DNA of 64,000 nucleotides from Mycolicibacterium alvei (GTDB lineage Bacteria > Actinomycetota > Actinomycetes > Mycobacteriales > Mycobacteriaceae), in assembly GCF_010727325.1 (NCBI RefSeq), contig NZ_AP022565.1:2046001-2110000 (forward strand). Reading direction: 5' to 3'. Positions 1 through 10,815 of the stretch are shown here, in pieces; the stretch's first letter is position 1, and each line of letters begins with the position of its first letter. The position numbers and the translations under genes are program-made. The notes beneath the pieces are model-generated. The model worked only from the letters and a program-made list of their open reading frames with translations. It did not search any database and had not been told where the DNA came from.

Positions 1-581
1 ACGTCCTCGCCGGTGGCCAGAGGGCGGAAGCCCCCGAGCGCCCAGTACGCGTCGGCACGAAAACCCATATTGGCGCCATGGATGTGGTCGTGCCCATTGG
101 GGCCCCGCGCACTCGACTCGTAGGAACGCAGGTAACGCCGGACCAGTGCGACGGGGTGATGCCGCCAGTCGGTCACCCGCACCACGCCCAGCACCATGGC
201 AGCCGCCGACGCGGTCTGCCGAAGCAGCCAGTCGGGGTCCACCTCACTGTCGGCGTCGGTGGTGGCGTACCAGGCGCGGGATTCGTCGACGTGGTTGCAC
301 AGCGAGCGTGCATAGGCGAAGCCGGCGGCCCGGCTCGCGCCGACGTTGCCCGCCTCTACGCTGACGAAGTGGAGGTCGTGACCGAACTCGCCCGCCAGCT
401 TGGCGCTGCCGTCGTCACAGGAATCAAGGACGACGACAATCTGCACCGGCATCGGGCAGCAGGCCGCGGCCGTGGTCACGGCACGCAGGCACCGGGGCAG
501 AAGCGCCGCTTCATTGTGGGCCGGAATGACGACGATTGCCTGATCGAAGGCGGTCGCCAATTGGTTCACCCGTGCGGTCAT
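1..581 (-). CDS. Family 2 glycosyltransferase, 3' end outside window
   Basis: The protein starts at the ATG at 581 (MTARVNQL) and runs off the left edge, so about 193 residues of the N-terminal part are seen. It has the GT-A nucleotide-sugar fold signature: an early IVVIPAHNEAALL strand-turn, then VVLDSCDDGS, and a TTDADSEVDPDWL segment carrying the DxD-type metal/nucleotide site. Such enzymes transfer a sugar from a nucleotide-activated donor, usually at the cytoplasmic membrane face. Acceptor and sugar cannot be told. It is followed upstream (higher coordinates) by an 87-base gap and the PH-domain gene on the same strand. The family is clear from motifs; the substrate is unknown. Confidence 0.8.
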   Translation of the reverse strand, partial: MTARVNQLATAFDQAIVVIPAHNEAALLPRCLRAVTTAAACCPMPVQIVVVLDSCDDGSAKLAGEFGHDLHFVSVEAGNVGASRAAGFAYARSLCNHVDESRAWYATTDADSEVDPDWLLRQTASAAAMVLGVVRVTDWRHHPVALVRRYLRSYESSARGPNGHDHIHGANMGFRADAYWALGGFRPLATGED

Positions 582-668
582 GGCTGATAGATAGCCATTT
601 TCGCCGGATTTCACACCCCCTGCCGCGGTGACACCGCTAGGCAGGCGGAACTGCCGTGCGAAGTCGCG

Positions 669-1187
669 TCAGCTCGGCGACTCTTCAGAGCCCAGGGTGT
701 CGAAGACTTCGTGATACAGCAGTGAATGCACCTGTTCCACGCGCGGAATGTCGTGGAATTCCAGGGGATCCTGCGACGCCGATTCGATGATCAGGGTGCC
801 GGTGCGCATCAACCGGTCGGTCAGACCATGGCGAAACTCGACGCTGTTGATCCGCGCGAGCGGGATATCGATTCCCGAGCGGGTCAGTAGGCCGTGCCGG
901 AACATCACCCGCCGGTCGGTGATGACGAAATGCGTGGTCCACCAACTCAGGAACGGCCAGACCGTCAGCCAACCGACGACGATCAGCCAGATCACACCGA
1001 TCACGATGAACAGGACGTTCTTGGCAGTGGCCTGCCAGTCCATGGTGTTGACCACGGCAGCGACGAACGCCGCCACTGCGGTGACCAGAACCAGGACGAG
1101 GACCGGACCGATCAGGCGCTTCCAGTGGGGGTGCCGATGCAGCACCACCTGCTCGTCTTTGGCCAGCACATTCTCCGGGTAACCCAC
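669..1187 (-). CDS. PH-domain (DUF304/bPH2) membrane protein, Rv3278c-like
   Basis: This 172-residue protein has two adjacent hydrophobic stretches (about residues 28-48 and 57-80) followed by a bacterial PH-like domain (FVITDRRVMFRHGLLTR, then DIPLARINSVEF), the usual layout of DUF304 proteins. The last residues are soluble. Its place directly after birA (9-base gap, same strand) is the same as Rv3278c in M. tuberculosis, and co-transcription with birA is likely. The function of these proteins is not established; a membrane-associated scaffold role is only a guess. Confidence 0.8.
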   Translation of the reverse strand: MGYPENVLAKDEQVVLHRHPHWKRLIGPVLVLVLVTAVAAFVAAVVNTMDWQATAKNVLFIVIGVIWLIVVGWLTVWPFLSWWTTHFVITDRRVMFRHGLLTRSGIDIPLARINSVEFRHGLTDRLMRTGTLIIESASQDPLEFHDIPRVEQVHSLLYHEVFDTLGSEESPS

Positions 1188-1196
1188 GGCAGCACT

Positions 1197-1997
1197 CTAC
1201 GACTCCTCGGGGCGCAGATGCGTGATGTCGCCCGCCGACAACGTGACCTGTTCGGTTGCGGTGTCGATGATCAGGCGTCCGAGTTCGTCGACATCGGTGG
1301 CAGTGCCCACCAATGTGTTGTCGCCCGGCAGGAGCGCGCGTACCCGGTGGCCGATGGTGACGCTGCGGGTCCGGTAGTCGGCGGCGAGCGACGGATCATC
1401 GTTGCGCCAGCTGGTGATACGGGCATCGAGGTGCCGCAGCAGGGCCCGCGCCAGCGGGGCGCGGTCCACGGTCGCCGCACCGAGCTGGGTGAGCGAGGTG
1501 GCACGCGGATCGGGTGCCTCGTCGGCATTCATCGTCACATTCACCCCGAGGCCGACGACGATGACCGGGGCGGGCGAGGCCACTTCGGCCAGGATGCCGG
1601 CCAGTTTCCCGCCACGTGGGCCGACCAGGACGTCGTTGGGCCATTTCAGGCCGACCCGCGTCCCGGTGACCTCCGCGACCGCATCGACGATCGCCAGGCC
1701 CGTAGCCAGAGGCAGCCAGCCCCAACGGTTCGGGGACACTGCCGCCCCGTCGACACCGAAAGACACGATCACCTGTGAGCGCGGCGGTGCCGACCAGTGC
1801 CTGCCATGCCTGCCGCGGCCTGCGCTCTGATGTTCGGCGAACAACACCGCGCCGCCGATGTCCTCCCCCGCCGCCGCCCGCGCCAGCAGATCGGCGTTGG
1901 TGGATCCCGTCTCCTCGACAATGTCGACGCACCGCCACGACAGGCCGTCGAGCCCGTCGCGCAAGGTCGTCACGTCCAGCGCTGGCCTGGTGTTCAT
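1197..1997 (-). CDS. birA: Biotin--[acetyl-CoA carboxylase] ligase
   Basis: BirA makes biotinyl-AMP from biotin and ATP and transfers biotin to the lysine of biotin carboxyl carrier domains. The 266-residue protein has the catalytic GRGRHGRHW loop (around residues 60-68), the LKWPNDVLV substrate strand, and a small C-terminal beta domain. There is no N-terminal helix-turn-helix, so it is a ligase without repressor function, as in other mycobacteria (Rv3279c). Its client AccA3 is encoded at 12413-14209, with the MKM biotin site near its C terminus. BirA therefore completes the acyl-CoA carboxylase set in this neighbourhood. Normally accD5 lies next door; here an accessory operon separates them. 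Confidence 0.93.
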   Translation of the reverse strand: MNTRPALDVTTLRDGLDGLSWRCVDIVEETGSTNADLLARAAAGEDIGGAVLFAEHQSAGRGRHGRHWSAPPRSQVIVSFGVDGAAVSPNRWGWLPLATGLAIVDAVAEVTGTRVGLKWPNDVLVGPRGGKLAGILAEVASPAPVIVVGLGVNVTMNADEAPDPRATSLTQLGAATVDRAPLARALLRHLDARITSWRNDDPSLAADYRTRSVTIGHRVRALLPGDNTLVGTATDVDELGRLIIDTATEQVTLSAGDITHLRPEES

Positions 1998-2031
1998 TGT
2001 CGCCAGCTTACGGGGGTGCAGCGTCCGACCG

Positions 2032-3150
2032 TCACCTCCTGTTGAGCGCCGCCAGGTTGTCGGCGACCTCCCGGCGCCAGAGTTCGTTGGCGTGCGTGGT
2101 GTCGACCTCCTGCTCGAAGCGGTCGGTCATATCGGGCGTGACGTCGGCGAGATCGACGTAGAACTGTTCGTACCACCGGCGATGGTGATAGACCGGGCCG
2201 TCCTCCTCGGTCAGCAAGGGATTGTCGATGCGGGCCTTGTGTTTCCAGATCTCGACGTCCTCCATGAAGCCGTCGCCGAAGGTCCGGCTCATCGTCTCGG
2301 CGAGTTTCTCGGCCTTCTCCGCGGGCAGCCCGGCATTCCGCTGGACCGCGACGCCCCACTGCAGCACGAACGAATCGTGGGTCACCGGGTAGTGGCAGTT
2401 GATCAGGGCGATCTCCACGGTGAAATCCGGGGCGAGGTCGTTGTGTAACCAGTTGATCATGTAGGCCGGGCCGAAATACGTTGCCTCCGAACGCAGGTAG
2501 GTGCCGTCCCAGAGCTCTCTGGTGGCGTAGTCCGGACGCGGCTTGGACTCCATGAACTGGCTCGCGGTGTGGCCTTCGATGACGTTCTTGAAGTACGTCG
2601 GGTAGGCGTGGTGGATGTAGAAGAAGTGCGCCATGTCGACGTTGTTGTCGACGATCTCACGACAGTGCGACCCTTCGATCAGGATCGAATTCCATTGCCA
2701 CGGCGACCAGATGCCGTCCTCGTAGCCCTCGATCGTGGGCGGGATCAGCTCGTCGGTCGGAGTCGAGCCTTCCGGGTCGTGCCACACCAGCAGCTGACCG
2801 TTGACCTCACGGGTGTGCCATTTGCGGGTGCGCGCCAGTCGAGGGGTGCGCTTGGCGTACGGGACGAGCTTGCATTTTCCGTCGCCACCCCAACGCCAGT
2901 CATGGAACGGACAGGCAAGATTGTCGTCCTTGACCGAACCCATCGACAGGTCGCCGCCCATGTGTCGGCAATACGAATCGAGCACGTGCAGTTCGCCGGC
3001 GGAGTCGGCGTAGGCGACCAGCTTGGTGCCGAAGGCCTCGATACCGTGCGGCTTCCCGTCGCGGAACGTCTCGGCCAACCCGACGCAGTGCCAACCGCGG
3101 GCGAACCTCGTCATCTCGGTGCCGGTATCGATCTCCCGGATATCATTCAT
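2032..3150 (-). CDS. KshA-like Rieske non-heme iron oxygenase
   Basis: 372 residues. The N-terminal Rieske [2Fe-2S] domain shows CRH at about residues 62-64 and CPFHDW at about 80-85, giving the Cys-x-His...Cys-x2-His cluster ligands. The catalytic domain has the mononuclear iron motif in NNVDMAHFFYIHH (about 168-180). This arrangement is that of KshA, the oxygenase part of 3-ketosteroid 9-alpha-hydroxylase, which needs a separate reductase (KshB). No reductase gene lies nearby. The start codon overlaps the end of the upstream dehydrogenase gene by 8 bases, so the two are translationally coupled. A steroid-like substrate is inferred from family and operon partner; another polycyclic or lipid substrate remains possible. 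Confidence 0.85.
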   Translation of the reverse strand: MNDIREIDTGTEMTRFARGWHCVGLAETFRDGKPHGIEAFGTKLVAYADSAGELHVLDSYCRHMGGDLSMGSVKDDNLACPFHDWRWGGDGKCKLVPYAKRTPRLARTRKWHTREVNGQLLVWHDPEGSTPTDELIPPTIEGYEDGIWSPWQWNSILIEGSHCREIVDNNVDMAHFFYIHHAYPTYFKNVIEGHTASQFMESKPRPDYATRELWDGTYLRSEATYFGPAYMINWLHNDLAPDFTVEIALINCHYPVTHDSFVLQWGVAVQRNAGLPAEKAEKLAETMSRTFGDGFMEDVEIWKHKARIDNPLLTEEDGPVYHHRRWYEQFYVDLADVTPDMTDRFEQEVDTTHANELWRREVADNLAALNRR

Positions 3151-4690
3151 AGCTCTTCCCTAACATGTCTTTGACCGCCAGATGGCTGAACAGCATGCTG
3201 GTCCCGATCGGATTCCCGCCGCCGGGATACGCGGTGCCGCTCGGGGCGGCCATGGTGTTGCCCGCGGCGTACAGACCGGTGATCACCCGACCGTTGGTGT
3301 CGAGTACCCGGGCCGCGATGTCGGTGCGCAACCCACCCTTGGTCCCCAGGTCGGAGATGCCGAACGCGGCGGCGTGGAACGGGCCCTTCTCGATTGCGAC
3401 GAGCGGTGAGGCCCCGCCGGAGAAGGCCCGGTCGTACGCTTCGTCGCCGCGCCCGAAATCCTGGTCCGCGCCGGAGGCGACGAACGAGTTGAAGCGCTCG
3501 ACGGTGGCGGTCAGGTTCTCGGCGGGGACGCCGATCTTGGCGGCCAGCTCGTCCAGGGTGTCGGCGGTGTGCCACAACCCGGCGTCGATGTATTGCTGCG
3601 GGTCGACCATCGAGACGTTGGTGGCCTTGACGGGAGGTACGGGGCCTTCGCGATCGTCGTAGATCATCCAGTACGGCAATGTCATCGAACCGTCGGCCAG
3701 CCGCGGCAGGATCGCGCGGCCGATGCGGTCGTAGGCGGCGGACTCGTTGACGAACCGTTGTCCGTTCTGGTCGACGAAGATGCCGCCGGTGAACCACAGC
3801 GCGAACGCCGAGCGCCCGTCGGGATGCGTCAGGCCCGGGGACCACCAGGCCTGGTCCATCAGGTCGACGTCGGCACCGACGGCGATCGCGGCCCGATGCG
3901 CGCGGCCCAGGTTCGCCGGCGGTCCCATGGTGTCGCGGGCCACGCCCGGAACTCCGTATTGACGACGCATCTCGTCGTTGCCTTCGAAACCACCCGCGGC
4001 GAGCAGCACGCCGCGCCGGGCCCGGATGGCCCGTCGTCCACCGTCGGTTTCGACGATCGCGCCGGTTACCGCCTCGTCCTCGACAACCAGCTCCACCAGC
4101 GCTGTGTTGAGCCGCAGCGAGGTATTCGGGTACTGCTCAATGGCTTTCAGGAATCGCGCGATCAGTGCCCGGCCGCCGATAAAGTAGTCATCCGGTTGTT
4201 CGGCGCCGAGTCGGTCGGCGTCAAGCGGGCCGCGCACCAGCTCGCGTAGCTGCGGGGCCTTCTCCACCTTGAGCGGCCGGGCCGCGATGTGACGTTGACC
4301 GTCGGCGCGGGCCTTGGGCGCCTTGCCGAAGTAGTCGGGCCACGGCATCGGCGCGAACTTCAGATTGTCGTCGGCTTCGAGGTACTCGATCAGCCCGGCG
4401 CCGCCCCGGACGTAGGTGTCCTGCAGTTCCCGCGGGGTACGGTCGCCGACGACGGCGTGGTAATACTCCAGCGCGTCCTCGATGGTGTCGTCGGTACCGG
4501 CCCGCGTGAGCACCGGGTTGCACGGGAACCACACCCCGCCGCCACCGGAATACGCTGTGGTGCCACCGAATTTGTCGCCGGCCTCCACCAGGATCACCGA
4601 CAGACCTTCTCGGGCGGCGGTGTAGGCACCGGTCACGCCGCCGCCACCGGAACCGGCGATCAGGACATCACACTCGTCATCCCAGTTCAT
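3143..4690 (-). CDS. FAD-dependent 3-ketosteroid delta-1-dehydrogenase-like flavoprotein
   Basis: 515 residues of the fumarate reductase/succinate dehydrogenase flavoprotein family. The FAD-binding motif is at the N terminus (VLIAGSGGGGVTGAYTA, about residues 9-25). The C terminus has the second FAD contact region around LYAAGNTMAAPSGTAYPGGG. Length and layout fit KstD-type enzymes, which introduce the C1-C2 double bond into ring A of 3-ketosteroids and often act next to KshA. Its start overlaps the upstream ligase stop by 4 bases (ATGA), and its stop overlaps the Rieske gene start. Whether it acts on a steroid or on a related cyclic ketone cannot be decided from sequence alone. Confidence 0.83.
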   Translation of the reverse strand: MNWDDECDVLIAGSGGGGVTGAYTAAREGLSVILVEAGDKFGGTTAYSGGGGVWFPCNPVLTRAGTDDTIEDALEYYHAVVGDRTPRELQDTYVRGGAGLIEYLEADDNLKFAPMPWPDYFGKAPKARADGQRHIAARPLKVEKAPQLRELVRGPLDADRLGAEQPDDYFIGGRALIARFLKAIEQYPNTSLRLNTALVELVVEDEAVTGAIVETDGGRRAIRARRGVLLAAGGFEGNDEMRRQYGVPGVARDTMGPPANLGRAHRAAIAVGADVDLMDQAWWSPGLTHPDGRSAFALWFTGGIFVDQNGQRFVNESAAYDRIGRAILPRLADGSMTLPYWMIYDDREGPVPPVKATNVSMVDPQQYIDAGLWHTADTLDELAAKIGVPAENLTATVERFNSFVASGADQDFGRGDEAYDRAFSGGASPLVAIEKGPFHAAAFGISDLGTKGGLRTDIAARVLDTNGRVITGLYAAGNTMAAPSGTAYPGGGNPIGTSMLFSHLAVKDMLGKSYE

Positions 4691-6360
4691 AGATAACGCT
4701 GCCTCCCGTACTGCGCAAACTCGTCGTCCAGCGACTGCTTGTCATCGTCACCCATGGCCCGGTACACCGGCGCGCCGCGTCCCGCCCACCGGTACACCAC
4801 CTCATCGGTGCGCCAGCGTTCTCGTTGCAGTTCACGTTTGAGTACCTTGTTGGACCCGGTGACCGGCAGGTTCTTCGACACCCGCAGAAGCCGCGGAATT
4901 GCCTTGGTACCCAGGTCATCCTGCTCGGCCAGGTAGGACATGAACGCCGCAGAATCGAATCCGGCGGGATCGGATACCTCGATCGCGGCCATCACCTGAT
5001 CACCCGAGCGTGGATCGGGGACCGCGTAGACACCGGCCGCCACCACATCGGGATGACGCCGCAATACCCGCTCGATGTTCAGCGCCGAGGTGTTCTCGCC
5101 GTCCACCCGGATCCAGTCGCCACGACGGCCGGCGAAGTAGATGAAGCCCTGCTCGTCGAGATAACCGAGATCGCCCGTCCAGTACCAGCCGTTGCGGATG
5201 CGTTCGGCGTTGGCCTCGTCGTTGCGGTAGTACCCCTCGAACGTGCGGGTGCCGAACTTGTCGACGATCTCCCCCACCGCGTCATCGGGGTTGAGAACGC
5301 GGCCGTGCTCATCGAAAACCGCCGGCGCACAGTCCTCAAGGAATTCAGGGTCGACGATCGCCACGCCGGCGTGCGCAGGCCTGCCCAGAGCCGTCGGCGG
5401 GGCATCCGGGGCAAGGGCAACCGCGGCGCCACCCTCGCTGGAGCCGTAGCCCTCGAACAGTTCGGCGTCGAAGCGGCGCCGGAATTCGTTCTGGTCGTCG
5501 GGTGAGGCCTCGGTGCCGAAACCACGGACCAATGGGTTCTCGGCATCGTCGGGTTGTTCAGGAGTGGCCATCAGGTAGCCGAGCGCCTTGCCGACGTAGG
5601 TGAAGAAGGTGGCACCGAAATACCGCACGTCCGGCAGGAATCCGGACGCCGAGAACGTTCGTGTCAGACACACCGTGGCACCCACCGACAACGCCGGCGC
5701 CCACAACGCCATGATGGCGTTGCCGTGGAACAGCGGCATGCAGCAGTACTCCACGTCCTCGCGCACGTGGCCGAACTTCTCGGCGGCCGCGTACGCGATG
5801 CGCGCCAACCTGCCCTGGCTACAGATGACCGCCTTGGAGGCACCCGTGGTTCCCGAGGTGAACAACAGCAGCATCAGGGTCTCGGGCCCAACCGTGATGT
5901 GTGCACGATTTCCCTTGCCTTCCAAGAGTTTCCGCGCACGAATCGCGTCTTGGTAGGCGGGGTCGTCGATGACGAGGATGCGGTCTGGCCCCAGGCCGAG
6001 GTCCAGGCCACCGAGACGCTCGGCGCCGGCGGTGTCGGTGACGATCAATTGACAATCGGCAAGCTGGATTTCGGCCGCCATCTCGGCCGCGCCGCGCGTC
6101 GGGTTGATCCCCACGATCGTCGCCCCGACGAGCGCGGCCCCGCCCAGCCAGAACACGAAGTCCGGCACGTTGTCCAGGAGCACGCCGATATGAAGCGGAC
6201 CGTCAACTCGCATCGCCTGTGCCAGCGCGCCGCGCGCGGCGGACTCGGCGACCACCTCGTCCCAGGTCCAGTCCCGTTCGCGGGTGCGCAGGCCGACGTG
6301 CTGATCGCCGACGCGGTCCAGCAGCATCTCGGCGACCGAGTCGCGCACCGGGTCAGGCAT
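4687..6360 (-). CDS. Acyl-CoA synthetase (FadD family)
   Basis: 557 residues with the start set at MPDPVRD. ANL-superfamily motifs are present: the phosphate loop FTSGTTGASK, the EGYGSSEG region, the GWYWTGDLGYLDE motif, and the late catalytic lysine in PVTGSNKVLKREL. The enzyme would activate a carboxylate to its CoA thioester through an acyl-AMP. Side-chain-degrading FadDs such as FadD17/FadD19 are plausible relatives given the KstD-like and KshA-like genes that follow with overlapping ends. There is no good Shine-Dalgarno before this ATG; a 33-codon frame upstream ends 8 bases inside it, so translation probably depends on coupling. Confidence 0.85.
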   Translation of the reverse strand: MPDPVRDSVAEMLLDRVGDQHVGLRTRERDWTWDEVVAESAARGALAQAMRVDGPLHIGVLLDNVPDFVFWLGGAALVGATIVGINPTRGAAEMAAEIQLADCQLIVTDTAGAERLGGLDLGLGPDRILVIDDPAYQDAIRARKLLEGKGNRAHITVGPETLMLLLFTSGTTGASKAVICSQGRLARIAYAAAEKFGHVREDVEYCCMPLFHGNAIMALWAPALSVGATVCLTRTFSASGFLPDVRYFGATFFTYVGKALGYLMATPEQPDDAENPLVRGFGTEASPDDQNEFRRRFDAELFEGYGSSEGGAAVALAPDAPPTALGRPAHAGVAIVDPEFLEDCAPAVFDEHGRVLNPDDAVGEIVDKFGTRTFEGYYRNDEANAERIRNGWYWTGDLGYLDEQGFIYFAGRRGDWIRVDGENTSALNIERVLRRHPDVVAAGVYAVPDPRSGDQVMAAIEVSDPAGFDSAAFMSYLAEQDDLGTKAIPRLLRVSKNLPVTGSNKVLKRELQRERWRTDEVVYRWAGRGAPVYRAMGDDDKQSLDDEFAQYGRQRYL

Positions 6361-6454
6361 GAGCTTCGGCGGCGGTGGCGTGGGCGGTGGCGGTAGTGGC
6401 GGCAAGACGCTCTTCCACGGGGACCCAGGTCCTGGTCGGGTCGATGACGGCCAT
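6353..6454 (-). CDS. 33-residue micro-ORF leading the fadD/kstD/kshA-like operon
   Basis: The ATG at 6454 follows a strong Shine-Dalgarno (AAGGAG on the minus strand, complement of 6461-6466) at good spacing. The frame encodes MAVIDPTRTWVPVEER followed by an Ala/Thr-rich tail, and stops 8 bases inside the fadD gene. No domain is recognisable. Because fadD itself lacks a ribosome-binding site, the simplest reading is a translational-coupling leader. A real but tiny protein cannot be excluded. Confidence 0.5.
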   Translation of the reverse strand: MAVIDPTRTWVPVEERLAATTATAHATAAEAHA

Positions 6455-6586
6455 ATCGGCCTCCTTGTCGGCTGTTGCGGGCTGCACCGCAATCTTGGCC
6501 AATCCGGCGATGGCCTTCACCCGCCATGCGTCGGTCTGTTCTGGCAATTATCCCGACAAATGTCGGGGCTGGAGTGGGCCTGCCCC

Positions 6587-7767
6587 TTACAGCAGGTCAG
6601 CGTCCGCAAGCTCGGCCGACGACATCGCGATCCGTCGCACGATGAGCACCAGCGCGCACAGAAAGCGCTCCACCGGATCTTCGAAATTCCACCCCATCGC
6701 GGCCTGTACGCGGGCCAACCGTGCCGCGACCGTGCTGTGGTGCACGTGCAGTTCGGCGGCGGTCCGCCGGAGCGAGCCGTAGACGAAAAACGCCTCGGCA
6801 GTCTGCACGTCGAGATCCCCGGCGGGCGATGATGCAATCTCGTTGATGCGGGCCACATCTCGATTACGGCGCACCCGATCGATCGGGAGGTCCGCCAGCA
6901 GGTCCAGTGAGCTCAGTCGCTCATAGGCCACCACCCGCCTACCGAAGCCGGTCGATGACGCGAAACGCAGCGCGCGGACGGCTTCGTGCCACGAGGTCGA
7001 CGCGCTGAATGCGTTTCCCACAGAGCCGATTCCGACCCATGGACCCGACGCGGTGCCGACGTTCACCACGGTCGGGAAATGCTCGACGATGACACGCTCC
7101 AGGCGGTCCGAAACTCACGCATGTCGAACGATCCCTGGCACACGATGGCTGTCGCATTAGCGATCACCGCGGACCGAACCGCCGGCGCGGGCAGTTCACC
7201 GGTGATAAGGCGCACCGCCTCCCGCGGCGAATGCCCCGATGCCGCCAGCACACACGTCGGCTTGGTCTCGTCGAGCCCCAACAGCCGGATGGCCCGGGCC
7301 CGGTCTTCACGATGTTCCTTGGCCGACAGCACGACCTCGAGCAGTGCGGGATCACCCAGATGCGGAGTCCCGCTCACCCCGGTCCGCGCCACCACCCGAC
7401 CCAGAACCCGCCGCAGCCGGTCGAGCAGCACCTCGTCCAACGGATGCCCGGATCCGTCGCGTTCCACCCAGGCGACCGTCTCGTGGCGATCAGATGTCGG
7501 CGCGGCCCCGTCCTCGACCGGATCGAGGCGTCCGGAAGCGTCGTACCGGATGACGGTTCCCCCGGGCCAACGGACACCCACCGGGCACGCAGCGATCAGC
7601 GCGGCGAATCGCACGGCGGCGTCGGCGTTGACCTCCTGCTCCTCCAGAGCATCGAATTGCGCGATGAGCCGCAGCACCGATGCGGGATCGGTGCCCAGTT
7701 CGGACAGCAGAACCGGACCCGCGCTCATGGCCGAGAGCCGTATGCGCGGCGATGGGACCCGCAGCAC
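6587..7767 (-). pseudogene. PucR/CdaR-type helix-turn-helix regulator, frame broken
   Basis: Two frames on the minus strand together make one regulator. The first (7767 to about 7100) holds a sensor-like N-terminal region. The second (about 7100 to 6587) continues as ERVIVEHFPTVVNVG and ends in a PucR-type C-terminal HTH (GSLRRTAAELHVHHSTVAARL). The frames meet near 7100-7105, where restoring one C in a GCC(C)TGG stretch would give a continuous protein of about 390 residues, the usual size. Either this is a one-base deletion that kills the protein, or it is a sequencing error. The gene lies 132 bases upstream of the fadD operon on the same strand and is its likely regulator. Confidence 0.7.
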
Positions 7768-7809
7768 AGAACGCGCGGCGCAGTGTGACGCGCCATACGC
7801 CCACCTCTC

Positions 7810-7839
7810 TTAGACCAGTCTTAGGGTTACCGATAACAT
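7810..7839 (+). promoter_or_regulatory. Candidate promoter of accD5
   Basis: TTAGAC at 7810-7815 and TAACAT at 7834-7839 are spaced by 18 bases and resemble a housekeeping -35/-10 pair (TANNNT -10). The start codon follows 8 bases after the -10, implying an extremely short or absent leader. The -35 also overlaps a repeated CTTAG element (7809-7813 and 7820-7824). Confidence 0.4.
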
Positions 7840-7844
7840 CGTGA

Positions 7845-9808
<1,964 letters not shown>

Positions 9809-9819
9809 TGAGCCGCTAG

Positions 9820-10455
9820 ATGACCCGGGTCGTCCTGGGTTCGGCATCGACAGGCCGGCTTGGCGTTCTACGCCAGGCCGGCCTCGATCCGTTGGTCGTG
9901 GTGTCAGGGGTCGACGAGGACGCCGTCATCGCCTCATTGGCCGATGCCCCGCCCGAGCGCGTGGTGAGCGCGCTGGCTGCGGCCAAAGCCGACGAAGTGC
10001 TCACCCATGTTCCCGCCGCCATCGCCGCGGACTGCGTCGTCATCGGTTGTGACTCGATGTTGTTTCTCGACGGGCGGTTATGCGGTAAGCCCGGAGACGT
10101 CGATTCCGCGCGGAAGCAGTGGCATGCCATGTCCGGCCGCACCGCTCAGCTGTACTCGGGCCACGCCGTGCTCATCGTCCGGGACGGAGCCGTCACCCAT
10201 CGCCTCGCCGATACCGGTGTCACCGCAGTGCATTTCGGCTCACCCACCGAAGCCGATCTGGACGCGTATCTTGGCAGCGGCGAACCACTCTGTGTCGCAG
10301 GCGGATTCACCATCGACGGGCTCGGCGGCTGGTTCGTCGACGGTATCGACGGAGACCCGTCCAACGTGATCGGGTTGAGCCTGCCGCTGTTGCGCCGAAT
10401 GTTGGCATCCGCAGGGGTTTCCATCGCGGAACTGTGGGCCCGCCGGCCACAGTGA
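9820..10455 (+). CDS. maf: Maf-family nucleotide pyrophosphatase
   Basis: 211 residues. The N-terminal motif [18 protein letters not shown] corresponds to the Maf SxSxxR nucleotide-binding start. [12 protein letters not shown] contains the conserved acidic catalytic residue, and [18 protein letters not shown] matches the family KP...A...L.G region. Maf proteins hydrolyse non-canonical or modified nucleoside triphosphates to monophosphates. The gene sits between accE5 and sseA as Rv3282 does. The start at 9820 follows accE5 by 11 bases, so it is probably in the same transcript. Confidence 0.92.
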   Translation: MTRVVLGSASTGRLGVLRQAGLDPLVVVSGVDEDAVIASLADAPPERVVSALAAAKADEVLTHVPAAIAADCVVIGCDSMLFLDGRLCGKPGDVDSARKQWHAMSGRTAQLYSGHAVLIVRDGAVTHRLADTGVTAVHFGSPTEADLDAYLGSGEPLCVAGGFTIDGLGGWFVDGIDGDPSNVIGLSLPLLRRMLASAGVSIAELWARRPQ

Positions 10456-10533
10456 CCAAATTGCAACCTTCGCAATGGCGGCACGCCGTGCCGACGTCCC
10501 GAATAGTCTCAACCACGGGTTGACACTGGGCCG

Positions 10534-10761
10534 ATGCCAGTCGAAGAAACAATGTGGGATGTCCGCGTGGCGCGCGACTTCGAAACATGCGATCTGGAGC
10601 GGCTGCGCGCCGTATTCGCCGACATCATCGCCAAGCGCCTGTCTCCGGGCAAGCGGTTGCTGCGCGTGGTGACCTGGTCTCAGAACGGCGGCTCACTCTT
10701 CCGCGCCAACAATGGCGCCCGCCGCTTCGCCGTGGCCTACGAGGTGGCGTTCACCGCCTAG
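10534..10761 (+). CDS. Small conserved-looking hypothetical protein
   Basis: 75 residues starting MPVEETMWDVRV; a second in-frame ATG at 10552 is an alternative start. Codon third positions are strongly G/C like the neighbouring genes, which supports a real gene. No domain is recognised; the central part (DLERLRAVFADIIAKRLSPGK) looks helical, and the C terminus is beta-like. There is no convincing Shine-Dalgarno. It lies between maf and sseA, where M. tuberculosis has no extra gene as far as I recall. Confidence 0.45.
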   Translation: MPVEETMWDVRVARDFETCDLERLRAVFADIIAKRLSPGKRLLRVVTWSQNGGSLFRANNGARRFAVAYEVAFTA

Positions 10762-10803
10762 GTGTAACGGCGACTGCCCCGGCGCAGATATTCGGCCCGA
10801 CGG

Positions 10804-10809
10804 TACGCT
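10804..10809 (+). promoter_or_regulatory. -10 element giving a leaderless sseA transcript
   Basis: TACGCT lies exactly 6 bases before the sseA GTG, the spacing expected when transcription starts at the start codon. No Shine-Dalgarno is present, in line with leaderless translation, which is common in mycobacteria. Confidence 0.5.
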
Positions 10810-10815
10810 CATGAT

